Made by a program: the position numbers and the translations under genes. From contig JADJGF010000001.1 of the NCBI GenBank assembly GCA_016708125.1, forward strand, positions 3,370,001 through 3,434,000: DNA of 64,000 bases. The letters run 5' to 3'. The stretch comes from Ignavibacteriota bacterium. GTDB taxonomy: Bacteria; Bacteroidota; Ignavibacteria; Ignavibacteriales; Melioribacteraceae. This document shows, one piece after another, positions 55,496-64,000 of this stretch (position 1 is its first letter; each line of letters starts with the position of its first letter). The notes beneath the pieces are model-generated. The model saw nothing but the letters and a program-made list of their open reading frames with translations. It did no database searches and had not been told where the DNA came from.

Positions 55496-57724
55496 ATGGC
55501 GAATGATAAAATAATATGGACAAAAATTGACGAAGCGCCGGCATTAGCATCATATTTTTTACTTCCGATAGTTCAAGCTTTTACTAAAGGAACCGGAATT
55601 GATGTTGAGACAAAAGATATTTCATTAGCCGGCAGAATAATTGCAAACTTTCCGGATAATTTAACGGAAGAACAAAAAATTCCGGATTATCTAACTCAAC
55701 TTGGTGAATTGGCAAAAACTCCGGAAGCAAATATTATTAAACTGCCAAATATAAGTGCTTCAATTCCACAGCTGCAGGCAGCAATAAAAGAATTGCAAAA
55801 AAAAAGTTATAACATTCCAAATTATCCGGAAGAACCAAAATCTGATGGAGAAAAAGAATTGCAAAAAAGATTTGCTAAAGTTTTGGGTTCTGCTGTAAAT
55901 CCGGTTTTGCGAGAAGGAAATTCTGATAGAAGAGCTTCAGCATCAGTGAAAAAATTTGCTCAAAAATTTCCGCATAAAATGATGAAACCTTGGCCGCAAT
56001 CCGGATCAAAAACACGAGTTGCGCATATGGCTGAAAATGATTTTTTTGGAACTGAAAAATCTGCTACAATGGAAAAATCTACAAATGTTAAAATTGAATT
56101 CATTGATGAAAATGGAAATACAAAAATTCTAAAAGAAAAATTATCTTTATTAAATGGCGAAGTTATTGATTCTGCAGTTATGAATGTAGCATCTTTAAGA
56201 AAATTTTATGCGCAACAAATTGAAGAAGCAAAGAAAGACAATGTTTTACTTTCACTTCACTTAAAAGCTACAATGATGAAAGTTTCAGATCCGATTATGT
56301 TTGGTCATGCGGTTTCTGTTTATTATAAGGATGCTTTGGAAAAACATTCCGAAACATTAAATGAAATTGGCGCAAATGTTAATAACGGTTTGGCTGATGT
56401 TTTAGAAAAACTTCATAAACTTCCACTTGAAAAGAAAACGGAAATTGAAAATGATATTAATGAAGTTTATAAAACACAACCGCAGTTGGCAATTGTAGAT
56501 TCAAGAATTGGTAAAACAAATTTGCATATTCCAAATGATGTAATTGTTGATGCTTCAATGCCGAACGTTGTTAGAGACGGCGGTAAAATGTGGAATAAAA
56601 ATGATGAACTTCAAGATTGTATTGCGATGATTCCGGACAGATCTTATGCAACAATGTACAATGTAATTATTGAAGATGCAAAAATAAATGGACAGTTTAA
56701 TCCAGCAACAATGGGAGCAGTTTCTAATGTTGGTTTAATGGCTCAAAAAGCTGAAGAATATGGATCACATGATAAAACTTTTAAATCTTCTGATAATGGA
56801 TTTATAAATGTTACAGATTTTGATGGAAAAATTATTTTACAGCAAAAAGTTGAAAAAGGCGACATTTTTAGAATGTGCCAAACAAAAGATGCAGCAATTA
56901 AAGATTGGGTAAAATTAGCTGTGAACAGAGCAAAAGCTTCAAATTCTCCGGCAATTTTTTGGTTGGATGAAAAAAGAAGTCATGATAGTGAAATTATAAA
57001 AAAAGTAAAAAAATATTTAAATGAATATAATACTGATGGATTGACGATACAAATTTTACCTCCGGATGATGCAATGAAATTTACTTTGGAGAGAACGCGT
57101 AAAGGTTTAGACACAATTTCTGTAACGGGAAACGTTCTTAGAGATTATCTTACTGATCTTTTTCCAATTTTAGAATTAGGAACAAGTGCAAGAATGCTTT
57201 CAATAGTGCCATTACTAAATGGAGGCGGATTATTTGAAACCGGCGCTGGCGGTTCTGCTCCAAAACATGTTCAACAATTGATAAAAGAAAATCATTTAAG
57301 ATGGGATTCACTCGGCGAATATTCGGCGTTGGTTCCGTCTTTGGAATTTATCGCAGAAAAATCCGGGAATAAAAAAGTGGCATTGCTTGCAGAAACACTT
57401 GATATTGCAATTGGAAAATATTTAGAAAATGGAAAAATGCCTTCGAGAAAAGTAAACGAAATTGATAATAGAGGAAGTTCATTTTATTTAACATTGTATT
57501 GGGCTGAAGCACTTGCTCAACAAAATTCAGATTTGGAAATGAAGCAAAAGTTTGAAAAAGTTTCGAAAAATTTGTTTGATAATGAATCTAAAATTGTTGA
57601 AGAATTAATTTCTGTTCAAGGAAAACAAGTTGATCTTGGAGGTTATTATTTTCCAGATGAAGAATTAGCAAATAATATAATGCGACCAAGTAAAATTTTA
57701 AATTCCATAATTGATTCAATATAA
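55496..57724 (+). CDS. icd: Monomeric NADP-dependent isocitrate dehydrogenase
   Basis: A 742-residue protein, the usual length of the monomeric (IDH-II) enzyme, with IIWTKIDEAPALASYFLLPIV at the start, the isocitrate-site segments VLREGNSDRRA and KPWPQSGSKTRVAHM, LHLKATMMKVSDPIMFGH, DCIAMIPDRSYATMY, and LFETGAGGSAPKHVQQ in the C-terminal part. It oxidises isocitrate to 2-oxoglutarate with NADP+. Monocistronic: a 253-base AT-rich leader region precedes it and a hairpin terminator follows 16 bases after the stop. It is housekeeping and marks the end of the xylan region. Confidence 0.96.
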   Translation: MANDKIIWTKIDEAPALASYFLLPIVQAFTKGTGIDVETKDISLAGRIIANFPDNLTEEQKIPDYLTQLGELAKTPEANIIKLPNISASIPQLQAAIKELQKKSYNIPNYPEEPKSDGEKELQKRFAKVLGSAVNPVLREGNSDRRASASVKKFAQKFPHKMMKPWPQSGSKTRVAHMAENDFFGTEKSATMEKSTNVKIEFIDENGNTKILKEKLSLLNGEVIDSAVMNVASLRKFYAQQIEEAKKDNVLLSLHLKATMMKVSDPIMFGHAVSVYYKDALEKHSETLNEIGANVNNGLADVLEKLHKLPLEKKTEIENDINEVYKTQPQLAIVDSRIGKTNLHIPNDVIVDASMPNVVRDGGKMWNKNDELQDCIAMIPDRSYATMYNVIIEDAKINGQFNPATMGAVSNVGLMAQKAEEYGSHDKTFKSSDNGFINVTDFDGKIILQQKVEKGDIFRMCQTKDAAIKDWVKLAVNRAKASNSPAIFWLDEKRSHDSEIIKKVKKYLNEYNTDGLTIQILPPDDAMKFTLERTRKGLDTISVTGNVLRDYLTDLFPILELGTSARMLSIVPLLNGGGLFETGAGGSAPKHVQQLIKENHLRWDSLGEYSALVPSLEFIAEKSGNKKVALLAETLDIAIGKYLENGKMPSRKVNEIDNRGSSFYLTLYWAEALAQQNSDLEMKQKFEKVSKNLFDNESKIVEELISVQGKQVDLGGYYFPDEELANNIMRPSKILNSIIDSI

Positions 57725-57740
57725 ATTTATCTATAGAATA

Positions 57741-57765
57741 AAACGGAGAAAATTTTTCTCCGTTT
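57741..57765 (+). terminator. Terminator hairpin after isocitrate dehydrogenase
   Basis: AAACGGAGAAA (57741-57751) and TTTCTCCGTTT (57755-57765) form a perfect 11-bp stem with a 3-base loop, 16 bases after the stop codon. The downstream bases GTATT are only moderately T-rich. Confidence 0.75.
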
Positions 57766-57775
57766 GTATTAAAAT

Positions 57776-58213
57776 AATTGCACAATATATTATAAAAATA
57801 TCTGGGAATATTGATAAAACTTGGACATCAATTTCAGAAGAACTTGAATGGATTTCGAACACAGCTAAATATAAAACAACATTTGAAAATCCGCCTTTAA
57901 AACTAATTATTGCAAACTTTGTAAAAAAGACTATGTTTTAGAATTGACTGTCGTTTTATTAAAAAAGAAAAATTAACAATTGAAGCAACAAGAGCAAAAA
58001 TTGATCAAAGAAAAGCAATTAAGAACTCATTTGATTTTAAAAGTAATTGAGAGAAATAAAATGTTTGTGTGCTTAAAAAGTGACATTTAGTGACAATGCC
58101 TTATAAAAACTATACAATTCCTGAGAAAATATGTAAACTGAGGAATGATGAATAATGTGATTTTGAATTAAAAACGCACTTTTGAAGTAAATTCAAAGTA
58201 CTGCAAATATAGA
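57776..58213 (+). pseudogene. 438-bp gap with possible decayed coding remnant, left flank of the island
   Basis: No intact gene. Short frames on the + strand read like protein pieces in successive frames: NIDKTWTSISEELEWISN up to a stop at 57939, a CxxC piece NYCKLCKKDYVLEL overlapping it, then KLTIEATRAKIDQRK to a stop near 58050. This pattern suggests a gene decayed by several indels, but chance translation of AT-rich DNA is possible. From 58214 the composition changes abruptly to the island. Confidence 0.25.
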
Positions 58214-58406
58214 GCGGTGTTTTTTGGACGAAGTTCGAACATTTTTTGAGCAAAACCCCGAAAACTAATTTGGACTCGGCGGGGCAAACTATTTTTCTGG
58301 GGGAATGGAATTGCCCCGCCTCGGCTTTCTTCCCGCCCGCAGGAGGGGTCTGGGGAGGAATGCGGGCGGGTTTTTGAACCTTTCCTTTTTCGCTTCCGAA
58401 TTTCGT
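58214..58406 (-). repeat. Island repeat A (attR arm), inverted copy of 61748-61941
   Basis: 193 bases matching the reverse complement of 61748-61941 with three substitutions and one 1-base gap. Includes two strong hairpins: GGCGGGGC with GCCCCGCC (58279-58321), and CCCGCCCGC with GCGGGCGGG followed by TTTTT (58332-58376), the latter shaped like a rho-independent terminator. Identity stops sharply at 58214, next to host-like DNA. Confidence 0.9.
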
Positions 58407-58442
58407 GCCAGTTGAAAACTGGCGCGCCACTTAAAATTTAAT

Positions 58443-58754
58443 TTATCCCAACTTTTTTAATATTTCGGCAAACTCTTCATCTGTCGCCATTTCGCCTTTC
58501 AAAATAGCGCAATCTTTACCCTGCCAATACGATTGCATATTCATATTCTTGCGGGTTACTTTTTCCGCCATTTGACGATTGCTACCGATCTGTCCCATGA
58601 AAAACTGAACGCCGCCCTCAAAAATTTCCTCGCAGGTTTTGACACTGCCGTCAGCATTGACACAGTAAAGACAAAACTGGGAATTTTCGTCCCCTCCCGC
58701 AAAATCTTCTTTTTTACTCATAGGCATTCCACATGCCTCGCAATATTTTTGCAT
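58443..58754 (-). CDS. Putative zinc-ribbon protein
   Basis: A 103-residue protein beginning MQKYCEACGMPMSKKEDFAG, with a second pair FCLYCVNADG; C5, C8 and the later C-x2-C make a four-cysteine zinc ribbon of the type annotated as putative zinc ribbon (zf-ribbon 2 group). The rest is a helical tail (QMAEKVTRKNMNMQSYW). Function of the family is unknown. First cargo gene on the left side of the island; 43 bases separate it from the membrane protein upstream. Confidence 0.8.
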   Translation of the reverse strand: MQKYCEACGMPMSKKEDFAGGDENSQFCLYCVNADGSVKTCEEIFEGGVQFFMGQIGSNRQMAEKVTRKNMNMQSYWQGKDCAILKGEMATDEEFAEILKKLG

Positions 58755-58797
58755 AGTTTTATATTTTGTTACTTATTAATTTTGTATTTAAATATCA

Positions 58798-59184
58798 TTA
58801 TTTGTCATCTTTCCATTTCCATGCAAACCGAATAATCCAAAGAAGGGTGGCAATTTCTATAATGCTGAAAAATATGTAATAGATTGTCGGAGAACCAAAA
58901 ATAGAAGACAGTTGAACCAGAAGCATTATTACGCCTGCAACGATGTTTGACCAGCGATTTACTTCATACTTTAGTATACGAGACAACAGAAACATAGCAA
59001 CTGGAATCTCCATTAATATTGAAAATCCTAATAAAAAACTCTGGGTAAATTCCATGCCTCCTGATGCACCTGTCGTCACAAGCGATTTTAGCATTATAGG
59101 ATCATATATTCCAAAAAGGTCGCAATAAATGTAGTTAAACAGCAAAAACATCCATAATGTTGAGAGCTTTTCTTTTGTACTCAT
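58798..59184 (-). CDS. Small integral membrane protein, DUF6326-like
   Basis: A 128-residue protein with four predicted membrane helices (LWMFLLFNYIYCDLFGIY; SFLLGFSILMEIPVAMFLL; WSNIVAGVIMLLVQLSSIF; IYYIFFSIIEIATLLWII). The pattern, with an acidic residue in helix 1 and PVAMFLLSRIL after helix 2, resembles DUF6326 proteins; this is from memory. No function known. Start at 59184 on the minus strand. Confidence 0.65.
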   Translation of the reverse strand: MSTKEKLSTLWMFLLFNYIYCDLFGIYDPIMLKSLVTTGASGGMEFTQSFLLGFSILMEIPVAMFLLSRILKYEVNRWSNIVAGVIMLLVQLSSIFGSPTIYYIFFSIIEIATLLWIIRFAWKWKDDK

Positions 59185-59280
59185 AATTTTTTGTATTAAT
59201 TAAATTAGTTTTTTTCTGCGACCTAAGAAGCAGAAAAACACCTTGAAACCCCTCTATATAAATTAAAAATCAAATTTTCG

Positions 59281-59883
59281 TCATTCTTCAACTAAGATGT
59301 TTAAATCTGACTTGTTATAAATATTGTTACCTCTCATTGATTTTTTAACTTTCCAACAAGTAATCGCATCTTTTTTTGTTCTATCAGGATTGTCCTTTAA
59401 AAAATCTCTAATATAAGTATTATATTCAAATTGTGGAGCAATTTCACTTTTATAATTTGGATCTTTTTTCTTTCTTTGCTCCTTATTCCATTCATCAATA
59501 AAATCTTTATAAGTTTTTTTACCAGTGTTTTTTTTAAACCAATCCAACAAATGAACAGTAAAATGAAACTGCTTACCAATATTAGACTGTAAAAATTCTT
59601 TTTTTTCTTTGTATGTTCTGTATTCTATTCCTATAATAGTATCTCTACTTATTGGATTTTTTGGCTTTGTTGGTTTATGAAGTCTCACTTTTTCTGAGCC
59701 ACTATCTTTTACAATCCTACCCGTTCTTAGATATTCTGCAATTCTATGGGTAATTTCTATTTTTCCGCCAAAGTTGGTAATGCCAATTTCTTTGCAAAAA
59801 GCTGTCAATTCACTTTTTAGCCAATAAAAATCTTGAAAATCTTTAAGGTTTATTTTTTTGTTTAATTCTGGTCTTTTTTCCAT
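59281..59883 (-). CDS. SAP-like/DUF6434 domain protein
   Basis: A 200-residue basic protein. The N-terminal part (FYWLKSELTAFCKEIGITNFGGKIEITHRIAEYLRTG) has the helix-turn-helix spacing of a SAP DNA/RNA-binding motif, and the rest (FHFTVHLLDWFKKNTGKKTYKDFIDEW, FEYNTYIRDFLKDNP, AITCWKVKKSMRGNN) resembles the DUF6434 domain. Probably nucleic-acid binding. Function unknown. AT-rich like the host, unlike the recombinase. 42 bases from the next gene. Confidence 0.7.
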   Translation of the reverse strand: MEKRPELNKKINLKDFQDFYWLKSELTAFCKEIGITNFGGKIEITHRIAEYLRTGRIVKDSGSEKVRLHKPTKPKNPISRDTIIGIEYRTYKEKKEFLQSNIGKQFHFTVHLLDWFKKNTGKKTYKDFIDEWNKEQRKKKDPNYKSEIAPQFEYNTYIRDFLKDNPDRTKKDAITCWKVKKSMRGNNIYNKSDLNILVEE

Positions 59884-59925
59884 AATTTAATTATACAAGA
59901 GATTAAATAAAAACTCATTATCTTT

Positions 59926-60591
59926 TTATTTCATGATCGTGTTATTATCATCTCTTCTTTCTATTAAAAATGCAATAAATGTAAAAACAAGATAAGCTAA
60001 AAAGATCATTAATGATTTCAATTTCGGACTTGTTTGCATAATCAATGGTTCTGGCATAAATGTAATAAAGGTGAAGAAAGAAGACATTATTAAAATTAAG
60101 AATAGCAAGGCAGGACGATTGATTTTTGTATTTTTGTTTTTATAGAGATAAAAACCAGTAATCGCCACAAGAACTATTTCAGTAAAATATGAAAACAATG
60201 GAAAATCCCATAAGCCCAATCCGACTTTATACTCATTAAAATAAAGAGGAAGATTTGATTTTTGAAATAGAAAATCAATAAACCAGTGTGATAACAACCC
60301 AATTGAAAGAACTGCACCCCATATATTATTTTTGAATTTCCAGAAGATTAAAAAAGTAGCCAGTGAAAATATCGTGGCGAATAATAAAGAGTGCGAATAA
60401 GGAAGGTATTCGATAACTGTTCTGTAAAATGGATTTTGATTTCCTGTATAGTGTATTTTTTCTATTCCAAGTATAATTAAAACAAAAGCTAACAAGTCTA
60501 AAAACTGAACCGAAATGAACAGCAACCACAAAGGAATTTGCCTATGTTTATTCTTGAGTGCAATAGAAATCGCATAATGACCAATATACAT
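59926..60591 (-). CDS. YdjM-like membrane-bound putative metal-dependent hydrolase
   Basis: A 221-residue protein with about six membrane helices and conserved polar residues of the YdjM/LexA-binding-type membrane hydrolase group: MYIGHYAISIAL at the start, LDLLA in helix 2, PYSHSLLFA and GLLSHWFIDFLF with candidate metal-binding histidines. The family is poorly characterised. It starts only 14 bases behind the BtrH-like gene, so the two are probably translated together. Confidence 0.75.
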   Translation of the reverse strand: MYIGHYAISIALKNKHRQIPLWLLFISVQFLDLLAFVLIILGIEKIHYTGNQNPFYRTVIEYLPYSHSLLFATIFSLATFLIFWKFKNNIWGAVLSIGLLSHWFIDFLFQKSNLPLYFNEYKVGLGLWDFPLFSYFTEIVLVAITGFYLYKNKNTKINRPALLFLILIMSSFFTFITFMPEPLIMQTSPKLKSLMIFLAYLVFTFIAFLIERRDDNNTIMK

Positions 60592-60605
60592 ATTGTTATA
60601 GTTCC

Positions 60606-61616
60606 TTATAATTTCAATAATAACTCCATCGCAATTTTTTCCTTTTTAGATAAATCCACCAAAATTTCAGAGGCTTTATTTATGTATTCAATATTTTTCG
60701 TTTCGGCTGTTTTTTCAAATAGGCCTGAAACATTTGTCCACAAGATTGCTATTTCAACAAACATCTTGTGAGCTTCATTTAGTTTTTCTATTTTCAACAA
60801 ATCATAGCTTTCTTTCAAAAAGTCCCTATAAATATTTCTAAAAATTGCTCCGCCCGTTCCAGCCTTTTCCATTAGCATGGCAGTAGTTTTGAAATCACCC
60901 TGAATGTCTTTGCTGTTTTTGAACCATTTTTTAATTTCTTCACTTGCCTTTAGAACACCTTTGTATCCAATATTTTTTATTGGCGGATTGAGATAATCTT
61001 TTGCATTGTTTTTTATGGCAATGACAATAGCTTTTTTAAGATCATAATTTTTTCCCATATCTTGAATTGTGTAGCTTAAATTTTTTGAAGACATCGGACC
61101 CTTTTCGTTTCTCGCCAATTCCAAGTTTTTTAATATTGTTTTCGCTTTGCTGCCTTGCTGTTTTGTATCAACCAAATACGCATAGCTATCATCATATCCA
61201 TACATCGCCACATAATGACCGGCAAAATGTATTTTACTGGTAAAATAATCCAGATGATAACTATCAAGTTTTAGTCCAACGGCAATATTTTTATCAATAT
61301 TGTCTTTGACATTTTCCCAAGCCTTTTTCACTGATGATGTCTCTTGAACATCTAATTTTAAATTTAAATTTCGTGCAATATTTTGAGTTAGGACATCGGG
61401 TTTTATTCTCCCGCCGATAAATGGAAAATCCATTATTTTCATATTCCAAAATATGAAGCCCAACCCTTCACCCAAACCAAAAAGCATCGGCTCAGAAAGC
61501 TCAATTCCGATTTCATTCAATAGCGAACCAGTTGCGGTAGTCTCGCAACGCTGACCGATAAATGGTTTGAAATTTTCAATTATGTGTGTCATATATTTTA
61601 TTTCATCACTTATCAA
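60606..61616 (-). CDS. BtrH N-terminal domain/DUF4872-type protein
   Basis: A 336-residue protein. Residues about 15-150 look like the papain-like BtrH N-terminal domain: candidate catalytic Cys in GQRCETTATGSLLNEIG and His in FAGHYVAMYGYDD, with VDTKQQG after it. The C-terminal helical part (YDLKKAIVIAIKNNAK, GTGGAIFRNIYRDFLKE) matches DUF4872, which often follows it. BtrH itself is an acyltransferase in butirosin synthesis; relatives occur in natural-product and unknown loci. Here it is the first gene of the leftward cargo group and could modify a peptide or amine. Substrate unknown. Confidence 0.78.
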   Translation of the reverse strand: MISDEIKYMTHIIENFKPFIGQRCETTATGSLLNEIGIELSEPMLFGLGEGLGFIFWNMKIMDFPFIGGRIKPDVLTQNIARNLNLKLDVQETSSVKKAWENVKDNIDKNIAVGLKLDSYHLDYFTSKIHFAGHYVAMYGYDDSYAYLVDTKQQGSKAKTILKNLELARNEKGPMSSKNLSYTIQDMGKNYDLKKAIVIAIKNNAKDYLNPPIKNIGYKGVLKASEEIKKWFKNSKDIQGDFKTTAMLMEKAGTGGAIFRNIYRDFLKESYDLLKIEKLNEAHKMFVEIAILWTNVSGLFEKTAETKNIEYINKASEILVDLSKKEKIAMELLLKL

Positions 61617-61747
61617 TAGTTAGTATATGAAATTTTTAACATTTAGTCAAACAAAAATTTTAGGGAGCTCCTTAGCGTTGCTCGCGAATGGGTTGGGTGG
61701 GTCAAGGGCAACATCTCTTTCGGTGGCACATTTTTACTTTGCAAAAT

Positions 61748-61941
61748 ACGAAATTTGGAAGCGAAAAAGGAAAGGTTCAAAAACCCGCCCGCATTCCTCC
61801 CCAGACCCCTCATGCGGGCGGGAAGAAAGCCGAGGCGGGGCAAATTCCATTCCCCCAGAAAAATAGTTTGCCCCGCCGAGTCCAAATTAGTTTTCAGGGT
61901 TTTGCTCAAAAAATGTTCGAACTTCGTCCAAAAAACACCGC
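61748..61941 (+). repeat. Island repeat B, inverted copy of 58214-58406
   Basis: 194 bases, opposite in orientation to repeat A, so that A and B flank the five cargo genes as long inverted repeats. It contains the same two hairpins. It joins repeat C at AACACCGC|CAAG (61934-61945), which is the attP-like junction. Confidence 0.9.
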
Positions 61942-61950
61942 CAAGTTTTA
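61930..61950. other. attP-like junction inside the island
   Basis: AAAACACCGC meets CAAGTTTTAC here. The left arm also occurs at the left boundary (repeat A) joined to host-like DNA, and the right arm occurs at the tRNA boundary (repeat D). A sequence carrying both arms is what a circularised element would have. It is inverted relative to attL and attR. Confidence 0.6.
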
Positions 61951-62070
61951 CATTCAGCGAAATTGAAAGATATTGCCTCGGCGTAAAGCGCCTCGGCATG
62001 GTATTTTTCCGCTATTTTGAAGGCATTTTTGAAATCCAAAACCAAAGTGCGGTCGGCAATGCGGAAGTTC
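61938..62070 (+). repeat. Island repeat C, inverted copy of 63455-63587
   Basis: 133 bases matching the reverse complement of 63455-63587 with only two substitutions. C and D flank the recombinase gene as inverted repeats, so the 1.65-kb segment between them could invert. Confidence 0.92.
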
Positions 62071-63454
62071 ACAGAGCGAAGCTCTGGCAAAATGAAATTT
62101 TGCAAACCAATCTTTTTTCTCTCGCTTTCAGCGAAAGGTTGAGCGTATTTTTCTTTGATTGCCCAAAAGCTAATCTAAAAACAATATGGACAACCTAAAT
62201 TTACAAACCAAAAAGATTTTTCTCTATGCCCGCAAATCCACGGACGAGCCAGAGCGACAAGTGCTTTCCATTGAGGCGCAAATGTTTGAATTGCGAGAAT
62301 ATGCCAAGAAAGAGGGTTTAAATATCGTCCGTGAATTTGTGGAAAGCAAAACCGCCAAAGAGCCGGGGCGAGAGATTTTTAATGAAATGGTGGCAAGCAT
62401 AGAGAAAAATGAAGCCGAGGGAATTTTAGCGTGGCACCCTGATAGGTTGGCTCGCAATTCCATAGACGGCGGACAGATTATCTATCTTGTAGATACTGGA
62501 AAAATAACCACGCTAAAATTTCCAACTTTTTGGTTTGATCCGACACCGCAAGGAAAATTTATGTTGTCCATTGCTTTTGGGCAATCAAAATACTATGTGG
62601 ATAATCTTTCGGAAAATATAAAGAGGGGTATTCGCCAGAAATTGCGAAATGGAATATGGCCCGCTTGGGCGCCACTTGGCTATATAAACGACAAAAACGC
62701 CCGCTGTATCGCCGTGGACAAAGAAAAGGCAAAGTATATCAAGCGGGCTTTTGAAATGTACTCAACTGGCGAATACCCGCTCGCTCAAATCCGAAAGATT
62801 ATCAATTCCTTGGGCTTGGTTGGCAAGAAAGGCAAGATGCTTTCCGTCTCAAATTATCAGTATATGCTGAAAAACAAAATCTATTACGGCATGATTGAAT
62901 ATAACGGCGAAATGTATGACGGAAAGCATGAACCGATTATCACAAAGAAACTTTTTGATTCCGTTCAAGAAGTGATGATGAATAAAAGCAAACCGAAATC
63001 GCCAAAATTAAAACATTATGTGTATAGAGGATTTTTCCGTTGCGGAGAGTGCGGTTGCTTCATAACTACCGAAACGCAAAAAGGGCATAACTATTTACGC
63101 TGTACCAAACGGAAAAATCCTTGCATGCAAAAATATACTCGCGAGGAAATCATCACTTCTCAAATAAAAGAAGAAATCAAAAAAGTTTCTTTGTCTTCCG
63201 CTTGGGCAAACGCTTCAATAAATTTTTTCGAAAACGAAAAAATGAAAATTGCCCAAGCGGAAAGCTCTTTCGCCCAAAAAGCGAGAGATGAGCTTGTAGA
63301 GATAGAATCAAAACTTGATCGCTTGCTTGATTTACAACTGGACGGCAATTTATCGCAAACGGAATATGCCACTAAAAAGCACAAGCTCATTCTCGCTAAA
63401 AAGGATTTGGAAGAAAAAATCTCTGCTTTTGGGCGAAAGAGCAATAATCGGTTC

Positions 63455-63671
<217 letters not shown>

Positions 63672-63767
63672 AAGATTTAGTGTGTAAATATATCATACTT
63701 CATTATAAATAGAAAATTATTACAAAAATATTTTATTATTCTTTTGTAAATTTATTTACCAAAATTT

Positions 63768-63856
63768 GGAAAGATGGCAGAGCGGTTGAATGCGGCGGTC
63801 TCGAAAACCGTTGTCCGCAGTATTGTGGACCGAGGGTTCGAATCCCTCTCTTTCCG
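63768..63856 (+). tRNA. tRNA-Ser (anticodon CGA)
   Basis: Acceptor GGAAAGA/TCTTTCC with discriminator G, D arm TGGCAGAGCGGTTGAA, anticodon stem around CTCGAAA (anticodon CGA), long variable arm (TTGTCCGCAGTATTGTGGACCG) and T arm GAGGGTTCGAATCCCTC. CCA is not encoded (GCATAG follows). It lies 96 bases from the other tRNA-Ser on the opposite strand. Confidence 0.97.
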
Positions 63857-63926
63857 CATAGTTTTTCATTTCTTGTTTTCACTTTCTTTTCAATTATTTT
63901 AATTCAATCTTTAAGAAAGGATATCA

Positions 63927-64000
63927 ATGTCACTTTTAGATAAAAAATGTCTTTCGTATGAAGGCTTTGTTAAACCATTTGATGAAGTTAGTGAAAAACA
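63927..64000 (+). CDS. Probable 4a-hydroxytetrahydrobiopterin dehydratase, 3' truncated by window
   Basis: An ATG behind AAGAAAGGATAT opens a frame to the window end. The 24 residues visible begin MSLLDKKCLSYEG and continue FVKPFDEVSEK; the N-terminus resembles pterin-4a-carbinolamine dehydratases, which often begin MSLL-x2-KC-x2-CEGG. Only the N-terminus is visible, so the call is tentative. The upstream neighbour is tRNA-Ser(CGA). Confidence 0.4.
   Translation, partial: MSLLDKKCLSYEGFVKPFDEVSEK

Larger units (their letters stand above)
61887..62172 (-). pseudogene. Orphan C-terminal fragment of a serine recombinase
   Basis: Read leftward, about 95 residues run from SFWAIKEKYAQPFAESERKK through ELRSVNFRIADRTLVLDF and FNFAECKTWRCFLDEV to a stop at 61887-61889. 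The central part is the same peptide found in one frame of repeat D at the end of the recombinase gene. A stop codon lies just upstream, so there is no start: it is a detached tail. It is divergent from the recombinase gene, whose start is 14 bases away. It crosses the B-C junction, so it shows how the recombinase would end in a circular form. Confidence 0.65.

Noticed and set aside
57711..57941. A 76-residue frame overlapping the end of isocitrate dehydrogenase
   Set aside because: It runs through the terminator hairpin and has no separate start; at most its second half is a decayed remnant.
61755..62198. A 147-residue + strand frame across repeats B and C
   Set aside because: It is the non-coding translation of GC-rich repeat DNA; the leftward frame of repeat C carries the recombinase tail.

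Overview
ORGANISM. The window is AT-rich, about 30% GC by eye. It encodes several secreted proteins that end in a type IX secretion (T9SS) type A tail with the signature NYPNPFNPTT. It carries a TonB-dependent receptor without a SusD partner, LacI- and Nudix-type sugar regulators and a monomeric isocitrate dehydrogenase. Together these suggest a member of the Ignavibacteria/Melioribacter group (Bacteroidota-Chlorobiota superphylum). This is inferred from protein style; no marker gene in the window settles it.

LAYOUT. (1) 1-5.0 kb: a sugar-type solute-binding protein (5' truncated), a frameshifted sensor kinase and an NtrC-type sigma-54 regulator, then a methyltransferase and a small ORF. (2) 5.2-10.7 kb: a GH120-like beta-helix enzyme, an aldo/keto reductase and two paralogous LacI regulators, one frameshifted, with a shared operator-like motif at three places. 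(3) 11.5-24.2 kb: a + strand cluster of GH3 beta-xylosidase, GPH symporter, TonB receptor and two surface proteins, one with near-identical 738-bp tandem repeats; it ends in terminator hairpins. (4) 24.4-45.7 kb: one long + strand operon of GH35-like enzyme, SGNH esterase, CotH-family protein, acetylesterase, GH30 glucuronoxylanase, GH115 alpha-glucuronidase, five corrinoid methyl-transfer genes, GH10 xylanase and GH67 alpha-glucuronidase. (5) 45.7-53.6 kb: xylA-SDR-uxuA leftward, divergent from Nudix regulator-xylB-kdgK-AKR, with an operator-like repeat between them. (6) 53.6-57.7 kb: a CotH-family protein with a palindromic element inserted in frame, and isocitrate dehydrogenase. (7) 58.2-63.6 kb: a serine-recombinase island of different composition joined to the 3' end of tRNA-Ser(GGA). 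(8) To the end: tRNA-Ser(CGA) and the start of a probable pterin dehydratase.

HOW IT WORKS TOGETHER. Regions 2-5 read as a complete locus for acetylated 4-O-methyl-glucuronoxylan: endo-xylanases (GH10, GH30), debranching by two alpha-glucuronidases (GH67, GH115), deacetylation, beta-xylosidases, uptake, xylose catabolism (XylA, XylB) and uronate catabolism (SDR fructuronate reductase, UxuA, KdgK).

MAIN FINDING. Between GH115 and GH10, with gaps of at most 17 bp, lie a corrinoid protein, a homocysteine methyltransferase, a MetH-type reactivation protein and two UroD-superfamily methyltransferases. These are the modules of methionine synthase as separate proteins, with the folate module replaced by UroD-type enzymes. 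I propose that they remove the 4-O-methyl group of 4-O-methylglucuronate and pass it through cobalamin to homocysteine. That would make GlcA available to the uronate pathway and give methionine. I know of no characterised system of this kind, but I cannot search.

CAUTION. At least three genes are broken by single-base changes in homopolymer runs, which could be uncorrected assembly errors.
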